From Roseobacter litoralis Och 149 (GTDB lineage Bacteria > Pseudomonadota > Alphaproteobacteria > Rhodobacterales > Rhodobacteraceae): 64,000 bases of DNA. Both the position numbers and the translations under genes were made by a program. How positions within the stretch are numbered: position 1 is the first letter of the stretch; every line of letters starts with the position of its first letter. The stretch covers positions 1 through 64,000 of the forward strand of contig NC_015741.1 of assembly GCF_000154785.2 (NCBI RefSeq). The letters are read 5' to 3'. Below are positions 31,344-41,408 of the stretch, in pieces. Below the pieces are notes generated by a model, which did not search any database, had not been told where the DNA came from, and saw only the letters and a list, made by a program, of their open reading frames with translations.

Positions 31344-32105
31344 TCAGAAGTCGAAGCTGACGGCAATAAAGGGGCCTTCCATTGTCGCATCGATCAAAAC
31401 CTGATCGTCGTCAAAATCCAATGACAGATACCGATATCCGGCAGAAAAGCTGGTGCGCTCTGTCCACGGCCAGTTGACTTGTGCGATCGCCTCAACCTGA
31501 CGGTCAGATCCGAAGTTGCTGCCGCCAATATTGGCCAGCCCGTGGAAACTGAAGCTTTGTCCCAATGGTGTTTCCACGCGTACACCAATCATCGGATCAA
31601 CGAATGTGCTCGTTTTTGAGGCTTTCAGATTGGACACTTCGGTCGATGTCTCCAGATCCCAAGCCCTGATGCCACCGATGGCTTCAATGCGTGTGTCGGA
31701 CTCGTCGTAAAAGGCATAGCCCGCTGCCAAAGATACCATTGTACCTTTCATGCGCCATTCGGCACGGGGGTCTGTCGGCGCAATGCCAAAATCGTCAGAA
31801 AGGTTTAGGTAATTGAATTCGCCCAGAAACGACCAGCGCCCTCTGCGCGCCTGACCCTGCAACAACAGCGCCCCATCCAGAACGTCGAGCATGGATACAT
31901 CGCCGCTGACCGGCGGATTGGGCCCGACATCAAGATTCAGATCAAGCGCGGGTGCCCAGATGTAAGGAGTGATCGTGTAGTCCCAGTCATCGGATAGTCC
32001 GGGGGTTGCGAGCACGATCGCGAAAGGTATGCCGAGTATCGTGGCGCGAAAGAGATCTTTCGTGCGACGGCGCTTGTTCTTGAACGAATTTGGCCACTCC
32101 ATCAT
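31344..32105 (-). CDS. outer-membrane beta-barrel protein, paralogue of the one at 9940
   Basis: 253 aa. A basic N-terminus (FKNKRRRTKDLF) and hydrophobic signal (about 22-36) are followed by DDWDYTITPYIWAPAL and a chain of amphipathic strands, ending GPFIAVSFDF with a terminal Phe as in BAM substrates. Near the end it has GYRYLSLDFDDDQ, close to GYRYLNVDNDGDD of the protein at 9940-10662. Function unknown; it stands alone. Confidence 0.78.
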   Translation of the reverse strand: MMEWPNSFKNKRRRTKDLFRATILGIPFAIVLATPGLSDDWDYTITPYIWAPALDLNLDVGPNPPVSGDVSMLDVLDGALLLQGQARRGRWSFLGEFNYLNLSDDFGIAPTDPRAEWRMKGTMVSLAAGYAFYDESDTRIEAIGGIRAWDLETSTEVSNLKASKTSTFVDPMIGVRVETPLGQSFSFHGLANIGGSNFGSDRQVEAIAQVNWPWTERTSFSAGYRYLSLDFDDDQVLIDATMEGPFIAVSFDF

Positions 32106-32385
32106 TGGAATCAGGCCCTCTCACTTGTGTTCTTTGAAAAACGATAAACGAACCGGATGCAAAATAAAGGCTTTAACATAGCAAATTGAAAACACTTTGT
32201 CATCTTGGCGCGTTGCCGAGGCCTGCACGGCACGCCCTTCAGTCGCAGTGAGACTGGTGTTTTCCGTCGTATCAGGCCATATGCCAGCGCAAATATGCCT
32301 CACCCGGCGATCTGTCGGCTGTTGAACGTGGATTTATGTCAAAACCCTTGGTATTGGAACGGAACATGCAATCGGAGATGCGCGG

Positions 32386-33225
32386 ATGAGTGCGACCGCC
32401 AGACAGACAGCCCCCATGCCTGTGGACATAAAGTCCCGCAAAGGCGGCGAACCTATCGTGAGTTTGACGGCTTACACCACCCCGATGGCGCAGATGATGG
32501 ATGCGCATTGCGACATCGTTCTGGTCGGGGACAGCGTGGGAATGGTGTTGCATGGGCTGCCGTCGACGTTGGAAGTGACGATGGAGATGATGATCCTCCA
32601 CGGTCGCGCCGTGTCCCGTGGGTTGAGCCGCGCGATGATGGTGATCGACATGCCATTCGGCAGCTATGAACAAAGCTCTGAGCAAGCCTTTGAAAATGCG
32701 GCGCAGCTGATGCGGGAAACCGGGGCCGGCGCGGTCAAGCTGGAAGGCGGGCAGCACATGGCGCAGACCATTGAATTTCTGGTGCAACGTGGCATTCCCG
32801 TGATGGCGCATATCGGGCTGACCCCGCAGTCCATCAACACCTTGGGGGGCTACAAGGTGCAGGGACGCGGCCCGCAGGCCGATGTGCTGATGCAGGATGC
32901 CAAGGCCGTCGCAGCGGCGGGTGCTTTTTCGGTTGTGTTGGAAAAAACACCGCAGGGCTTGTCAGATGAGATCACGGCAAGCATCGACATTCCAACGATT
33001 GGGATTGGAGCATCAGCGGGATGCGACGGGCAAATTCTGGTGGTGGATGACATGCTGGGCCTTTTCACCGCCTTCAAGGCGAAATTCGTCAAACGTTATG
33101 CTGACCTTGGCGATCTGGGCGAGGCAGCGATTGCCGCCTATGCCGCCGACGTGCGGGCACGCAGGTTCCCGGGACCCGAACATGTCTTTGCGGACGCAGC
33201 GCCCAAGGTTAAAGCGGCACAATGA
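32386..33225 (+). CDS. panB: 3-methyl-2-oxobutanoate hydroxymethyltransferase
   Basis: 279 aa, the usual PanB length. Conserved segments [34 protein letters not shown] and [21 protein letters not shown] are all present. It transfers a hydroxymethyl group from 5,10-methylene-THF to alpha-ketoisovalerate, the first pantothenate step. The stop overlaps the panC start (ATGA). Confidence 0.96.
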   Translation: MSATARQTAPMPVDIKSRKGGEPIVSLTAYTTPMAQMMDAHCDIVLVGDSVGMVLHGLPSTLEVTMEMMILHGRAVSRGLSRAMMVIDMPFGSYEQSSEQAFENAAQLMRETGAGAVKLEGGQHMAQTIEFLVQRGIPVMAHIGLTPQSINTLGGYKVQGRGPQADVLMQDAKAVAAAGAFSVVLEKTPQGLSDEITASIDIPTIGIGASAGCDGQILVVDDMLGLFTAFKAKFVKRYADLGDLGEAAIAAYAADVRARRFPGPEHVFADAAPKVKAAQ

Positions 33226-34076
33226 CGGTCCCCATATTACGAACTTTGAGCGCGTTGCGCAGTGCGACGCGAGAGTGGCATGCGGCAGGCGAGACGATTG
33301 GCGTCGTGCCGACGATGGGTGCCTTGCATGACGGACACCTCAGTCTCGTGGCTGCGGCCAAGGCAAGCTGCGATCGGGTGATCGTGACGATCTTTGTGAA
33401 CCCCAAACAGTTCAACAAGGCCTCTGATCTTGCGAGCTACCCGCGCACCGAAGAAGATGATGCCCGCAAGCTGGCCCGATTTGATGTGGATGCGGTCTAT
33501 GCGCCTGATGTCAGTCAGATTTACCCGGAGGGATTTTGCACGAACGTCTCTGTGGCGGGCATGACGGATGTGCTGTGCGGGGCGCACCGGCCCGGCCATT
33601 TTGATGGTGTTGCGACCGTCGTGACCAAGCTCTTTACCCAGACGTCAGCAGACAAGGCATTCTTTGGCGAAAAGGATTTTCAGCAGTTGATGGTTGTGCA
33701 GCGCATGGCGCGTGATCTGGATATTCCGATTGAAGTTGTTGGCTGCCCGACCATCCGCGAAGAAGATGGCCTAGCGATGTCCTCGCGCAATCTGTTGTTG
33801 TCGGACCGCGCGCGCACCATGGCGCCCCGGATGAATGAGATCATGCAGGAGGCTGCCACTGCCTTGTCACAGGGTGTGCCCTTTGATGCGTTGCAGGCCA
33901 CGGCGCTCAGTCGGTTGACCGGCGCGGGGTTCATCGACGTGGATTATTTCGAACTGCGCTCCTGTGCGACGCTATCGCTTCTTGATCACGCATCCGAACC
34001 TGCGCGCCTGTTTGCTGCGGCATGGCTCGCAGGGGTGCGGCTGATCGACAATATCGACGTGCCGGTGGCGCGCTAA
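33222..34076 (+). CDS. panC: pantothenate synthetase
   Basis: 284 aa. Adenylate-forming HxGH-type motif [14 protein letters not shown] near residues 31-44, then the substrate region [15 protein letters not shown] and the KMSKS-like MSSRNLLLS. It joins pantoate and beta-alanine with ATP. Forms a two-gene operon with panB. The panD and panE functions are not in the window. Confidence 0.96.
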   Translation: MTVPILRTLSALRSATREWHAAGETIGVVPTMGALHDGHLSLVAAAKASCDRVIVTIFVNPKQFNKASDLASYPRTEEDDARKLARFDVDAVYAPDVSQIYPEGFCTNVSVAGMTDVLCGAHRPGHFDGVATVVTKLFTQTSADKAFFGEKDFQQLMVVQRMARDLDIPIEVVGCPTIREEDGLAMSSRNLLLSDRARTMAPRMNEIMQEAATALSQGVPFDALQATALSRLTGAGFIDVDYFELRSCATLSLLDHASEPARLFAAAWLAGVRLIDNIDVPVAR

Positions 34077-34091
34077 AGCGTCATGCGAAAA

Positions 34092-34153
34092 ACCTGAATC
34101 ACGTTACGCTGCCTGAAATCATAGATTTCAACGTGTTAAGTAATGTTTCAGGT
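34092..34153. repeat. nested inverted repeats between panC and the M20 peptidase gene
   Basis: Three nested arms: ACCTGAA (34092-34098) with TTCAGGT (34147-34153); CACGTT (34100-34105) with AACGTG (34130-34135); and TGAAATC-ATA-GATTTCA at 34114-34130. They fill the gap between two convergent genes and could fold into a bidirectional terminator, though no clean T-run is present. Confidence 0.5.
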
Positions 34154-34168
34154 ATTTCGTCAGACGCG

Positions 34169-35449
34169 CTAGCCCTTGCCCGTCAACAGCGTGACCAGCG
34201 ATTGCGCCATCACCTGCGCGCTGTCGATCATGTCATCGACGCCGACATATTCATCCGGCTTATGCGCAAGCTCAAGAATCCCCGGCCCATAGGCGATGCA
34301 GTTTTTCAGCTTGCCGATCCGGTCGATGTGTTTCTGATCATAGGTGCCGGGGGAGGCCACGTAGTCCGGGGCCTTGCCGATCACCTCTTCAATCGCCTGT
34401 GCCACGACGCGAACAATCGGCGCGTCCCGGTCGGTCATCGAGGGCAGCACAGAATTGATTTCCGTCAGCGTATACTCAAAATCCGTGCGCGTTTGTTTCA
34501 GGTTTTCAAGCAGGCCGGTGACTTCGGCACGGACCTGATCCAGCGGCTCTTCCAACAGGAAACGGCGGTCAATCACGATACGGCAACTGTCCGGTACGCA
34601 ATGCGCGGGCAGCCCGTCAAAATCGGCATCCTGCTCGGCTTGCCCGCCATGGATCGAATTGATGTTCATCGTGGATTGCCGTGCGCCATCGGGCACAACG
34701 GGCATATCGGTCCGACGTAGGGCCATGGCGGGGAACAGCTTGTCTTCGAATTCAGACAGCACTGCACCCATATGGCGCACGGCACAATCGCCCAGGAAAG
34801 GCATGGAGCCATGCGCAATTTCACCATGGGTTTCGATCTCTGCCCACCAGCCGCCCCGGTGCCCAAGGCAGATGCGGTCCTTGTTCAAAGGTTCCGGGAT
34901 GATCACATGCTGCACACGCTGCGGGTCGAAATACCCCCGCTCTGCAAGATAGGCGACACCGCCATATCCACCTGATTCCTCATCCGCCGTGCCTGAAATT
35001 TCGATGGCACCGGCGTAATCGGGGTAGGTGTCGATGAAGGCTTCAACCGCGATGATCGACGCAGCAAGCCCGCCCTTCATATCACAAGCGCCACGGCCAT
35101 ATATCCGACCATCCTGCAGCGTGCCGGCAAAGGGGTCATGGGTCCAACCCTGCCCCACCTCGACCACATCGATATGGCTGTTGAAATGCACGCACTCACC
35201 CTGCGTGGCCCCTTCGTGCCGGGCTACAACGTTCCACCTTGGGTATGTGTCACTGTCGCCGGGTGTTCCCCTGGCGCGGATCATCTCAATGGCAAAGCCG
35301 CGCGCCTCAAGACGGGACGCGATAAACTGGCAGATCGTGTGATACTCACGGCCCGGCGGGTTCAGCGTCGGAATGCCGATCAGCGCCTGTGTGAGGGCGA
35401 TCAGGTCGTTTCGTCTGTTTTCTATCGTTGCGGCAAGTTCAGTGTGCAT
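34169..35449 (-). CDS. M20-family deacylase (acetylornithine deacetylase / DapE-like)
   Basis: 426 aa. Metal-binding and catalytic motifs: HFNSHIDVVEVGQ (His-x-Asp), GRGACDMKGG, TADEESGGYGG (catalytic Glu-Glu) and a C-terminal His in ELAHKPDEYV. The family removes N-acyl groups from amino-acid derivatives; substrate here not inferable. It lies downstream of a class V aminotransferase on the same strand (37-base gap), suggesting one amino-acid catabolic unit. Confidence 0.87.
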   Translation of the reverse strand: MHTELAATIENRRNDLIALTQALIGIPTLNPPGREYHTICQFIASRLEARGFAIEMIRARGTPGDSDTYPRWNVVARHEGATQGECVHFNSHIDVVEVGQGWTHDPFAGTLQDGRIYGRGACDMKGGLAASIIAVEAFIDTYPDYAGAIEISGTADEESGGYGGVAYLAERGYFDPQRVQHVIIPEPLNKDRICLGHRGGWWAEIETHGEIAHGSMPFLGDCAVRHMGAVLSEFEDKLFPAMALRRTDMPVVPDGARQSTMNINSIHGGQAEQDADFDGLPAHCVPDSCRIVIDRRFLLEEPLDQVRAEVTGLLENLKQTRTDFEYTLTEINSVLPSMTDRDAPIVRVVAQAIEEVIGKAPDYVASPGTYDQKHIDRIGKLKNCIAYGPGILELAHKPDEYVGVDDMIDSAQVMAQSLVTLLTGKG

Positions 35450-35486
35450 GACCTTAGTCTTGGCCGTTGCTGTTGAAATGGCAAGC

Positions 35487-36746
35487 CTACTTGGCTCCGG
35501 CGGCGATATCTTTCATGGCCGCCAGAAAGGCCGAGACCTCGGTGAGGGTGTTGTAATGGCACAGCGAGACGCGCACCGCTGACGTCAACCCAAGGGGGGA
35601 CAGAATGTTGCCCGAATAGTGATCCGTCTTGCGAATATGCGTGCGGATGCCCTGCGCATTCAGCTTTTCGACGATCTCAACTGCCGGGACGTGATCCAGC
35701 GCAAAGCAGACAAGCCCCTCGCGCTTTGGATTGTCCGCCCCGCCAAGGATCGTCACCCCCGGCAGTTCCGCAAGGCCGGGCAGATTGCCGGTACCCTGCA
35801 GCATCGCGTGGGTCAAAACCTGTTCATGGGCATGGATCGCGCCGCCTGCCGCCTTGATCCGCTGCTGCCTGTCGTCGCTGTCGGTATGTTGCGTGCCAAG
35901 CCATTCGAAATACTGCACCACATCGGAAAACGTCGCATAGGCCCCGGTGTCCCGCGTGCCCATTTCCCAAGAGGCGCGCGGCCCGTCGATCAGTTGTTCA
36001 AGCGGCAGGGCGGTCATGCGATCTGACACCCATGCCACGCCATAGCCATGCCGGGAAAACACCTTGTAGGGTGAGACGACATAGCCATCTATGTCATACC
36101 CGGCGATATCAATCCGCCCATGGCTGGCGTGCTGAATACCGTCAACGATGATAAAGGCATCCGGGGCCACCGCGCGGATGGCTGAACTGATGCCTGCCAC
36201 ATCATTTGCAATCCCGGTCACGGGAGAGGTGTGCAGGATGGTCGCGACCCTGATATCCGGGGTCATCAGCGCCGCGTAGGCTTGCGGCGTGACAGCCCCC
36301 GTCACATCGTCATGCGGCACCGAGATATAGGGTTTGTCCGCCTGTTCCGCCCAATGCCTGGCCGCTGAACGTGAAGCGGGATGCTCAACCGTGGACCCGA
36401 TGATGGACCCCGCACCGCTGCCCATCGCCGCCGTGCGGATCAGGCGAAAGGTCAGTTCGGTGCCGCTTTCCCCGACAAAGAACTGTCCCCCTTGTGCGTT
36501 GAAAAACAGCGCCATATCGGATTTAGCACGGTCGATAATCTTGACCAAAGCATGCGCTGCCGGATTGTCACGCCCCTGATTGTCGGGAATGGCCGCGAAT
36601 TTCGCCGAAGTCTCAACAGCTGAATTGAGGGTCAGCGCGCCGCCTGCGTTCTCGAAAAAAACGCGCGGGCCCTGAAAGGGGCAGGCATCTACATGAGCAA
36701 AGCGGCTGCGAACTTCTTGCATAAGACCGGGGGTGAATTCAGGCAT
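35487..36746 (-). CDS. class V aminotransferase / cysteine-desulfurase-like PLP enzyme
   Basis: 419 aa fold-type I PLP enzyme. The Schiff-base Lys is expected in GYVVSPYKVFSRHG, and the phosphate/PLP region in VDGIQHASHGRID. Closest in layout to the SufS/isopenicillin-N-epimerase group. No Cys loop typical of SufS is seen, so a desulfurase role is doubtful. Followed by the M20 deacylase. Confidence 0.83.
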   Translation of the reverse strand: MPEFTPGLMQEVRSRFAHVDACPFQGPRVFFENAGGALTLNSAVETSAKFAAIPDNQGRDNPAAHALVKIIDRAKSDMALFFNAQGGQFFVGESGTELTFRLIRTAAMGSGAGSIIGSTVEHPASRSAARHWAEQADKPYISVPHDDVTGAVTPQAYAALMTPDIRVATILHTSPVTGIANDVAGISSAIRAVAPDAFIIVDGIQHASHGRIDIAGYDIDGYVVSPYKVFSRHGYGVAWVSDRMTALPLEQLIDGPRASWEMGTRDTGAYATFSDVVQYFEWLGTQHTDSDDRQQRIKAAGGAIHAHEQVLTHAMLQGTGNLPGLAELPGVTILGGADNPKREGLVCFALDHVPAVEIVEKLNAQGIRTHIRKTDHYSGNILSPLGLTSAVRVSLCHYNTLTEVSAFLAAMKDIAAGAK

Positions 36747-37080
36747 TATACTGTCCTTGTGGAAACTATTTTTGACTGCTTGAGCGGCAAACAGGCCTGC
36801 GTCAAGTCGCGTTTACCCAAGCAAAGTGGATTTAACAGAGGGACGTGTGCGCACGAGGATCACACACCCTAAAATTCAAAGGGATGTGGGATGCAACTGC
36901 TTAGACACAAAAGACGCAATCCATGGTAGAAATCAGGGCATTTTCCCTTTAGGTTCGCAGGGTAGGGTCGCGCCCTTTATTGCGAGATCGCCCGCAGTAC
37001 ATTTCTGAATTTGCTCAGTTTTATGTGTGCTGGTGCTGCGCCGTTTTTGATTTGTGGCTGCGCTGAGAGGATAAAGAAAA
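36747..37080. other. intergenic region without recognised gene
   Basis: 334 bases between divergent genes. No reading frame with a convincing product is seen. It should hold both promoters; a weak AGGG/CCCT stem with TTTATT lies near 36962-36982, but the pairing is too short to call a terminator. Confidence 0.5.
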
Positions 37081-37989
37081 ATGATATCACGGATTTCAGT
37101 TGGCCTGCTTGGCAAAGCGCTCTTTGCTGCAGTCGGACAAGTCGGACGCAGCAATCTGGCGCTGATCGCGGCTGGGGTTGCGTTTTATTCCATGCTGTCC
37201 ATTTTCCCGGCGCTTGCGGCCTTGATTGCCGTGCTGAGCCTGATTGCCGACCCCGAAGTGGTCATCGTGCAACTGTCAGAGTTACAGGAGCTTATGCCGG
37301 ATGATGTCTATGACATTCTGAATGCGCAGATCGTCGGGCTTGTCAGCACAAGTTCGGACACGCTGGGATGGACGGGTATTGTATCGGTACTCGTCGCGCT
37401 GTGGTCCGCGCGCGCAGGCGTGGGTGCGATGATGCATGGGTTGAATGTGGTCTATGCCACCGACAGCCGGGGCACATGGCGTCATTACCTGCGCGCTGTC
37501 TTGTTGACCATCAGTCTGGTTGCCGTCGGGATCGTCGCGCTATTGGCGCTGGTCATTGCGCCGGTCATTCTTGCGTTTCTTGCGTTGGGTGGGTTCACAT
37601 CCGTGATCATTGACCTTTTGCGTTGGGGCCTCGGGATTGCGGTGATCTTTGCGGGTATCGGCATGCTCTATCGGTTCGGACCGAACCGGCGGCCTGAAAA
37701 CACCAGATTTCTGACACCGGGGTCGGTTTTCGCGGCAGTATCCTGGGCGGCGCTTTCCATTGCGTTTTCGTATTACGTCACGCATTTCGGAAATTACAAC
37801 GAGGTCTATGGATCAATCGGGGCGGTCATTGCGATGCTTGTCTGGCTCTGGATCAGCAGCTTTCTGGTGCTTTTCGGCGCCGCGCTGAACGCCGAAATCG
37901 AGGCGCGTACGGAGCCAACCCCGGACGAACCCGTCGCCGAGAATCCTGTCGAAAACCCAGATGCCGCAGAACTTGCACCCACAAGCTGA
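37081..37989 (+). CDS. YihY/virulence factor BrkB family inner-membrane protein
   Basis: 302 aa with about six membrane helices. Family marks: NLALIAAGVAFYSMLSIFPALAALIAV near the N-terminus, LWSARAGVGAMMHGLNVVY, GSVFAAVSWAALSIAFSYYV and GAVIAMLVWLWISSFLVLFGAALNAEIE. The role of the family is not settled despite the old RNase BN label. The tail is Pro/Glu rich. It converges on phyR with a 10-base gap. Confidence 0.9.
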   Translation: MISRISVGLLGKALFAAVGQVGRSNLALIAAGVAFYSMLSIFPALAALIAVLSLIADPEVVIVQLSELQELMPDDVYDILNAQIVGLVSTSSDTLGWTGIVSVLVALWSARAGVGAMMHGLNVVYATDSRGTWRHYLRAVLLTISLVAVGIVALLALVIAPVILAFLALGGFTSVIIDLLRWGLGIAVIFAGIGMLYRFGPNRRPENTRFLTPGSVFAAVSWAALSIAFSYYVTHFGNYNEVYGSIGAVIAMLVWLWISSFLVLFGAALNAEIEARTEPTPDEPVAENPVENPDAAELAPTS

Positions 37990-37999
37990 GCGCACAGGC

Positions 38000-38809
38000 T
38001 CAGGTGGTGAGTGTTTCAGTCGATGAGAAAAACATCGCCTGACTGACGGAGGACACGACCTGATCCTCTGCATAGGGTTTGGAAATCAGGAAGGCGGGTT
38101 CGTGTTTTTCACCGGTCAGCAACCGCTCCGGGAAAGCCGTGATAAAGATGACCGGACGCTCGCCCAAGGCTTCAATCAGGTCGTTTACCGCATCAATACC
38201 CGACGAATTATCCGCAAGCTGTATGTCAGCCAGAATAAGGTCCGGTGCATCGGCCTTGCCCAATGCGACAGCTTCCGCGCGGGTCGAGGCAATGCCGGTT
38301 ACACGGTGGCCCATTTCGGACACGATGCTTTCCAGATCCATGGCAATGATCGCTTCATCCTCGATGATCATCACCGAGCCAGAGGCCGCATCTGCCATTT
38401 CACGCCGCGCGATGGAGACCAGCGCCTCGGCCTCCATTTGTTCAATTCCGATGATATTTGCAATCTGGTCAAACCCAAACCCCTCAAGCGTGTGCAGCAA
38501 GAGCGCTTCGCGGCTGTTATCGGTCAGCTTGGCCATGTGTTTTTGCGCCCGCGCCTTCAAGCCACTTTCGGCATCATCAACAGGCGCGCCGGCACTGGAC
38601 CAGATGCGATACAATACCCGGAACAGCCCGGTTTTGACGTCACTGCCATCAAGGACCGATCGGTCGGTCAGGATCGTCTCCAGAGCAGCCGCTGCAAACC
38701 GGTCACCGCTGGACTGACTTCCGGTCATCGCACGGGCAAAACGGCGCAAATAAGGCAGATAATTCGCCAACTGGCTGCTGATATCTGTGGTGTCTGAAGG
38801 ATTTGACAT
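38000..38809 (-). CDS. phyR: PhyR anti-anti-sigma response regulator of the general stress response
   Basis: 269 aa from the ATG at 38809. The N-terminal half is sigma-factor-like (YLPYLRRFARAMTGSQSSGD, region 2; GFGFDQIANIIGIEQMEAEALVSIARREM, region 4), and the C-terminal half is a receiver domain (MIIEDEAIIAMDLE; phospho-acceptor Asp in LILADIQLAD; Lys in ISKPYAED). On phosphorylation PhyR sequesters NepR and frees EcfG. It is divergent from nepR-ecfG, the classic alphaproteobacterial arrangement. Confidence 0.95.
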   Translation of the reverse strand: MSNPSDTTDISSQLANYLPYLRRFARAMTGSQSSGDRFAAAALETILTDRSVLDGSDVKTGLFRVLYRIWSSAGAPVDDAESGLKARAQKHMAKLTDNSREALLLHTLEGFGFDQIANIIGIEQMEAEALVSIARREMADAASGSVMIIEDEAIIAMDLESIVSEMGHRVTGIASTRAEAVALGKADAPDLILADIQLADNSSGIDAVNDLIEALGERPVIFITAFPERLLTGEKHEPAFLISKPYAEDQVVSSVSQAMFFSSTETLTT

Positions 38810-38915
38810 AAACCGTGTCCTTTTTTTCGGCGCAACGTGAACCATATAGAGAGTTGTGGTGTTTAGATACTGCCGGCAGCAATAGTTGCAACCGCTTTAG
38901 GGAATTTTGATCAGT

Positions 38916-39074
38916 ATGGCTCAGTCAGGTGCGCAGCGGAAACGGGATTCGATCATCGACCAGTCCCTCAAGCAGGCCTATGAGCAGGTCATCGACGAAG
39001 GGGTCCCCGACCGTTTTCGTGTCTTGCTGGATGCGCTCAAGGAACAGGAGCAGCAACAGGGTCGTTCCAAATGA
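38916..39074 (+). CDS. nepR: NepR anti-sigma factor
   Basis: 52 aa, MAQSGAQRKRDSIIDQSLKQ..., with the NepR core (LKQAYEQVIDEGVPDRFRVLLDALKEQE) in which two helices grip the sigma factor. It holds EcfG inactive until phospho-PhyR captures it. AGGGA lies 11 bases before the ATG. The stop overlaps the ecfG start (ATGA), so inhibitor and sigma factor are made together. Confidence 0.93.
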   Translation: MAQSGAQRKRDSIIDQSLKQAYEQVIDEGVPDRFRVLLDALKEQEQQQGRSK

Positions 39075-39628
39075 ACGCTGCCGATCCACGCTCTGCGCTG
39101 TTGGATCATTTGCCCGCCATGCGCGGTTTCGCCACCAGCCTGACCCGCGATCCTGTAGCCGCAGATGACGTGGTACAGGACGCCGTGATCAAGGCGTGGA
39201 CACATTTTCATCAGTTTCAACCCGGGACCAATCTGCGTGCCTGGCTTTTCACGATCCTGCGCAATACGTTTTACTCCTCTCAGCGTAAGTCCGGGCGAGA
39301 AGTGGCCGATGTGGATGGCGTACACAGCAGCGCGCTGGCTGAAAAACCTGCGCATGACGGGCGGTTGCAAATGACGGATTTCCACACTGCCTTCGCGCAA
39401 TTGCCTGATGAGCAACGCGAGGCGCTTTTGCTTGTGGGCGCATCCGGGTTTTCCTATGAAGAGGCAGCCAAGATGTGCGGCGTTGCCGTAGGTACCGTCA
39501 AAAGCCGCACAGGTCGCGGACGTCAGCGTCTCGCAGAATTGATGCAACTCAGCGATGAGGACGCGCTTGAAATGACCGATGACGCGACGCTTTCTGTTTT
39601 GACGGCGGCCAAAGCCGCAACGTTTTAA
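39071..39628 (+). CDS. ecfG: EcfG-family RNA polymerase sigma factor (general stress response)
   Basis: 185 aa ECF15-type sigma. Region 2 (GFATSLTRDPVAADDVVQDAVIKAWTHFHQF, RAWLFTILRNTFY) and region 4 (LPDEQREALLLVGASGFSYEEAAKMCGVAVGTVKSR) are clear. It directs RNA polymerase to stress promoters when released from NepR. It sits between nepR and a sensor kinase. Confidence 0.94.
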   Translation: MNAADPRSALLDHLPAMRGFATSLTRDPVAADDVVQDAVIKAWTHFHQFQPGTNLRAWLFTILRNTFYSSQRKSGREVADVDGVHSSALAEKPAHDGRLQMTDFHTAFAQLPDEQREALLLVGASGFSYEEAAKMCGVAVGTVKSRTGRGRQRLAELMQLSDEDALEMTDDATLSVLTAAKAATF

Positions 39629-39629
39629 A

Positions 39630-41354
39630 ATGACGGGCGGATTTCTGGACGGTGATGTTTTTCGCGGCCTCGCGTTCAGAATTCTTGTGTTTCTGACGCT
39701 GGCCCTTTTGCCGTTCGGATTAATTGCCGTTTTCCAAACGCGTGAGATTGCACGACAAGCCAATTCAAATTCCGAGTTATCTCTTCTGGCGCTCACGGAT
39801 CAGGCTGCCAGTGCAGAACGTTCGATCTTTCAGGAAGCCTTTGGGGCGGCGGAAGCGCTGAGCGCGCTGACGCAATTATACGCAAGCGATGCACGGGCAT
39901 GTTCGTCTTTTCTAAGTGCTTATCGCCGCGCCGTTGGGCTCTATTCCTTCATCAGCTATTTGCCCCCTGACGGGATCGTGCGCTGTTCATCGGCGGGTGG
40001 GTCCTATGATTTCAGTGACGCGCCCGGCTTTGCAAGGGAACTGGAAAACCCCAGACGCCAGATTACCGCCAACCCAAGCGGCGAGATCAGTGCAGAACCT
40101 GTGCTGGTTCTGTCGCAACCGTTTTTCACCCGCGCAGGGTTTGCCGGGTTCATTACAATGTCGGTGCCGCTGTCGGTTTTCAGTGCCGGCATGGCGACCC
40201 CGCTGGATGGGATGCCGGCGCATCTGGTGACATTCAATGCAGACGGGAAAATTGTGCGTTCCGATCGCACGGATGACGTGACCAAAGTGGACTTGCCTGC
40301 GGATAAATCCCTGCAGGCATTGGTCGGGCAGGAGTCCGTTGTGTTTCAGTCTACCAACACCATCGGCGAGGCGCGCATCTATGCGGTTGTGCCCGTGGTC
40401 CCGGATGTCGCCTATGCGATGAGCATTTGGCGGCCCGATGAAATGGAGGAAAGCCTGCAACAATCCATCGGGCTTAGTCTGGCATTGCCGGTGATCATGT
40501 GGTTGGCCAGTCTGGTGGTGGCATTCTGGTCGTTGAACCGTCTGGCTGTGCGCCACATCAAAAAGCTGGGTCGGCAGATGCGCCACTTTGCTTTTAACCG
40601 CCGCGTGCCGCGTACCACCCTGGGGCAGGGCGTACCGCGCGAACTTGCGGAAATACAAAATTCATTCGTGCGGATGGCAGATTCCATTGTGCGTGATGAG
40701 GCCGCGCTGGAAGACACGCTGCGCGACAAGAACATCCTGCTGAAAGAGGTCCACCACCGGGTGAAAAACAATCTTCAGCTGATCTCGTCCATCATGAACA
40801 TGCAGATCCGGCGCGCAGAATCCGACGATGCGCGTCAGGTGCTGAAACGCTTGCAGGAACGTATTCTCAGCCTCGCAACGGTGCACAAGAACCTCTATCA
40901 GACGGAAAACCTCGATCGCGTCGATGCCGGTAAATTACTCGAAGAAATCATCGGTGAATTACTGGCGATGGGGCTATCTGCAAGTGCTGGTGTGCGTGTG
41001 ACGCAGCACTATGCCTCGATTCAAATGGATGCTGATGATGCCGCACCTTTGACCTTGATGGTGTCAGAGGCGTTGACGAATGCGCTCAAGTACCTTGGAG
41101 AGCCAGAAAGCGGTGGGCCTGCGCGGCTCGACATTACCTTTGAGATGAGCGCGGAGAACACCGCATGTTTCCGGATCGCAAATTCCACCGCCGGCGCGCA
41201 AGGCAGTGCGGGCACCGGTCTGGGCACGCAGCTGATCAGTGCCTTTACCCGGCAACTCAACGGTACGGTTGAGGTAGGGTATCAGCAGCAAGAACATTGG
41301 CTTGAGGTCAGGTTCCCTTTGAGAGAGCGTGTAAAAGGCACTTACGATTTCTGA
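39630..41354 (+). CDS. membrane sensor kinase of the HWE/HisKA_2 type, probable PhyR kinase
   Basis: 574 aa. A first membrane helix (about 11-30), a periplasmic sensing domain to about 275, a second helix (about 285-305), a HAMP-like linker, then HisKA_2 with the phospho-acceptor region LKEVHHRVKNNLQLISSIMNMQ (His near 378) and an ATPase domain (SEALTNALKYL; GTGLGTQLI). Kinases of this class phosphorylate PhyR, and the gene lies 1 base after ecfG, so it is the likely input of this module. What it senses is unknown. Confidence 0.9.
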   Translation: MTGGFLDGDVFRGLAFRILVFLTLALLPFGLIAVFQTREIARQANSNSELSLLALTDQAASAERSIFQEAFGAAEALSALTQLYASDARACSSFLSAYRRAVGLYSFISYLPPDGIVRCSSAGGSYDFSDAPGFARELENPRRQITANPSGEISAEPVLVLSQPFFTRAGFAGFITMSVPLSVFSAGMATPLDGMPAHLVTFNADGKIVRSDRTDDVTKVDLPADKSLQALVGQESVVFQSTNTIGEARIYAVVPVVPDVAYAMSIWRPDEMEESLQQSIGLSLALPVIMWLASLVVAFWSLNRLAVRHIKKLGRQMRHFAFNRRVPRTTLGQGVPRELAEIQNSFVRMADSIVRDEAALEDTLRDKNILLKEVHHRVKNNLQLISSIMNMQIRRAESDDARQVLKRLQERILSLATVHKNLYQTENLDRVDAGKLLEEIIGELLAMGLSASAGVRVTQHYASIQMDADDAAPLTLMVSEALTNALKYLGEPESGGPARLDITFEMSAENTACFRIANSTAGAQGSAGTGLGTQLISAFTRQLNGTVEVGYQQQEHWLEVRFPLRERVKGTYDF

Positions 41355-41408
41355 ACCAATTCCGGCTAGCGTGATCAGGTGAGCATCAATCCAGCGGAGT
41401 TAGGAAAC

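Noticed and set aside
38838..38863. EcfG-type promoter (GGAAC-N-GTT) before nepR
   Set aside because: TGAAC then 18 bases then GTT is one base off in the -35 and has a long spacer; too weak to annotate.
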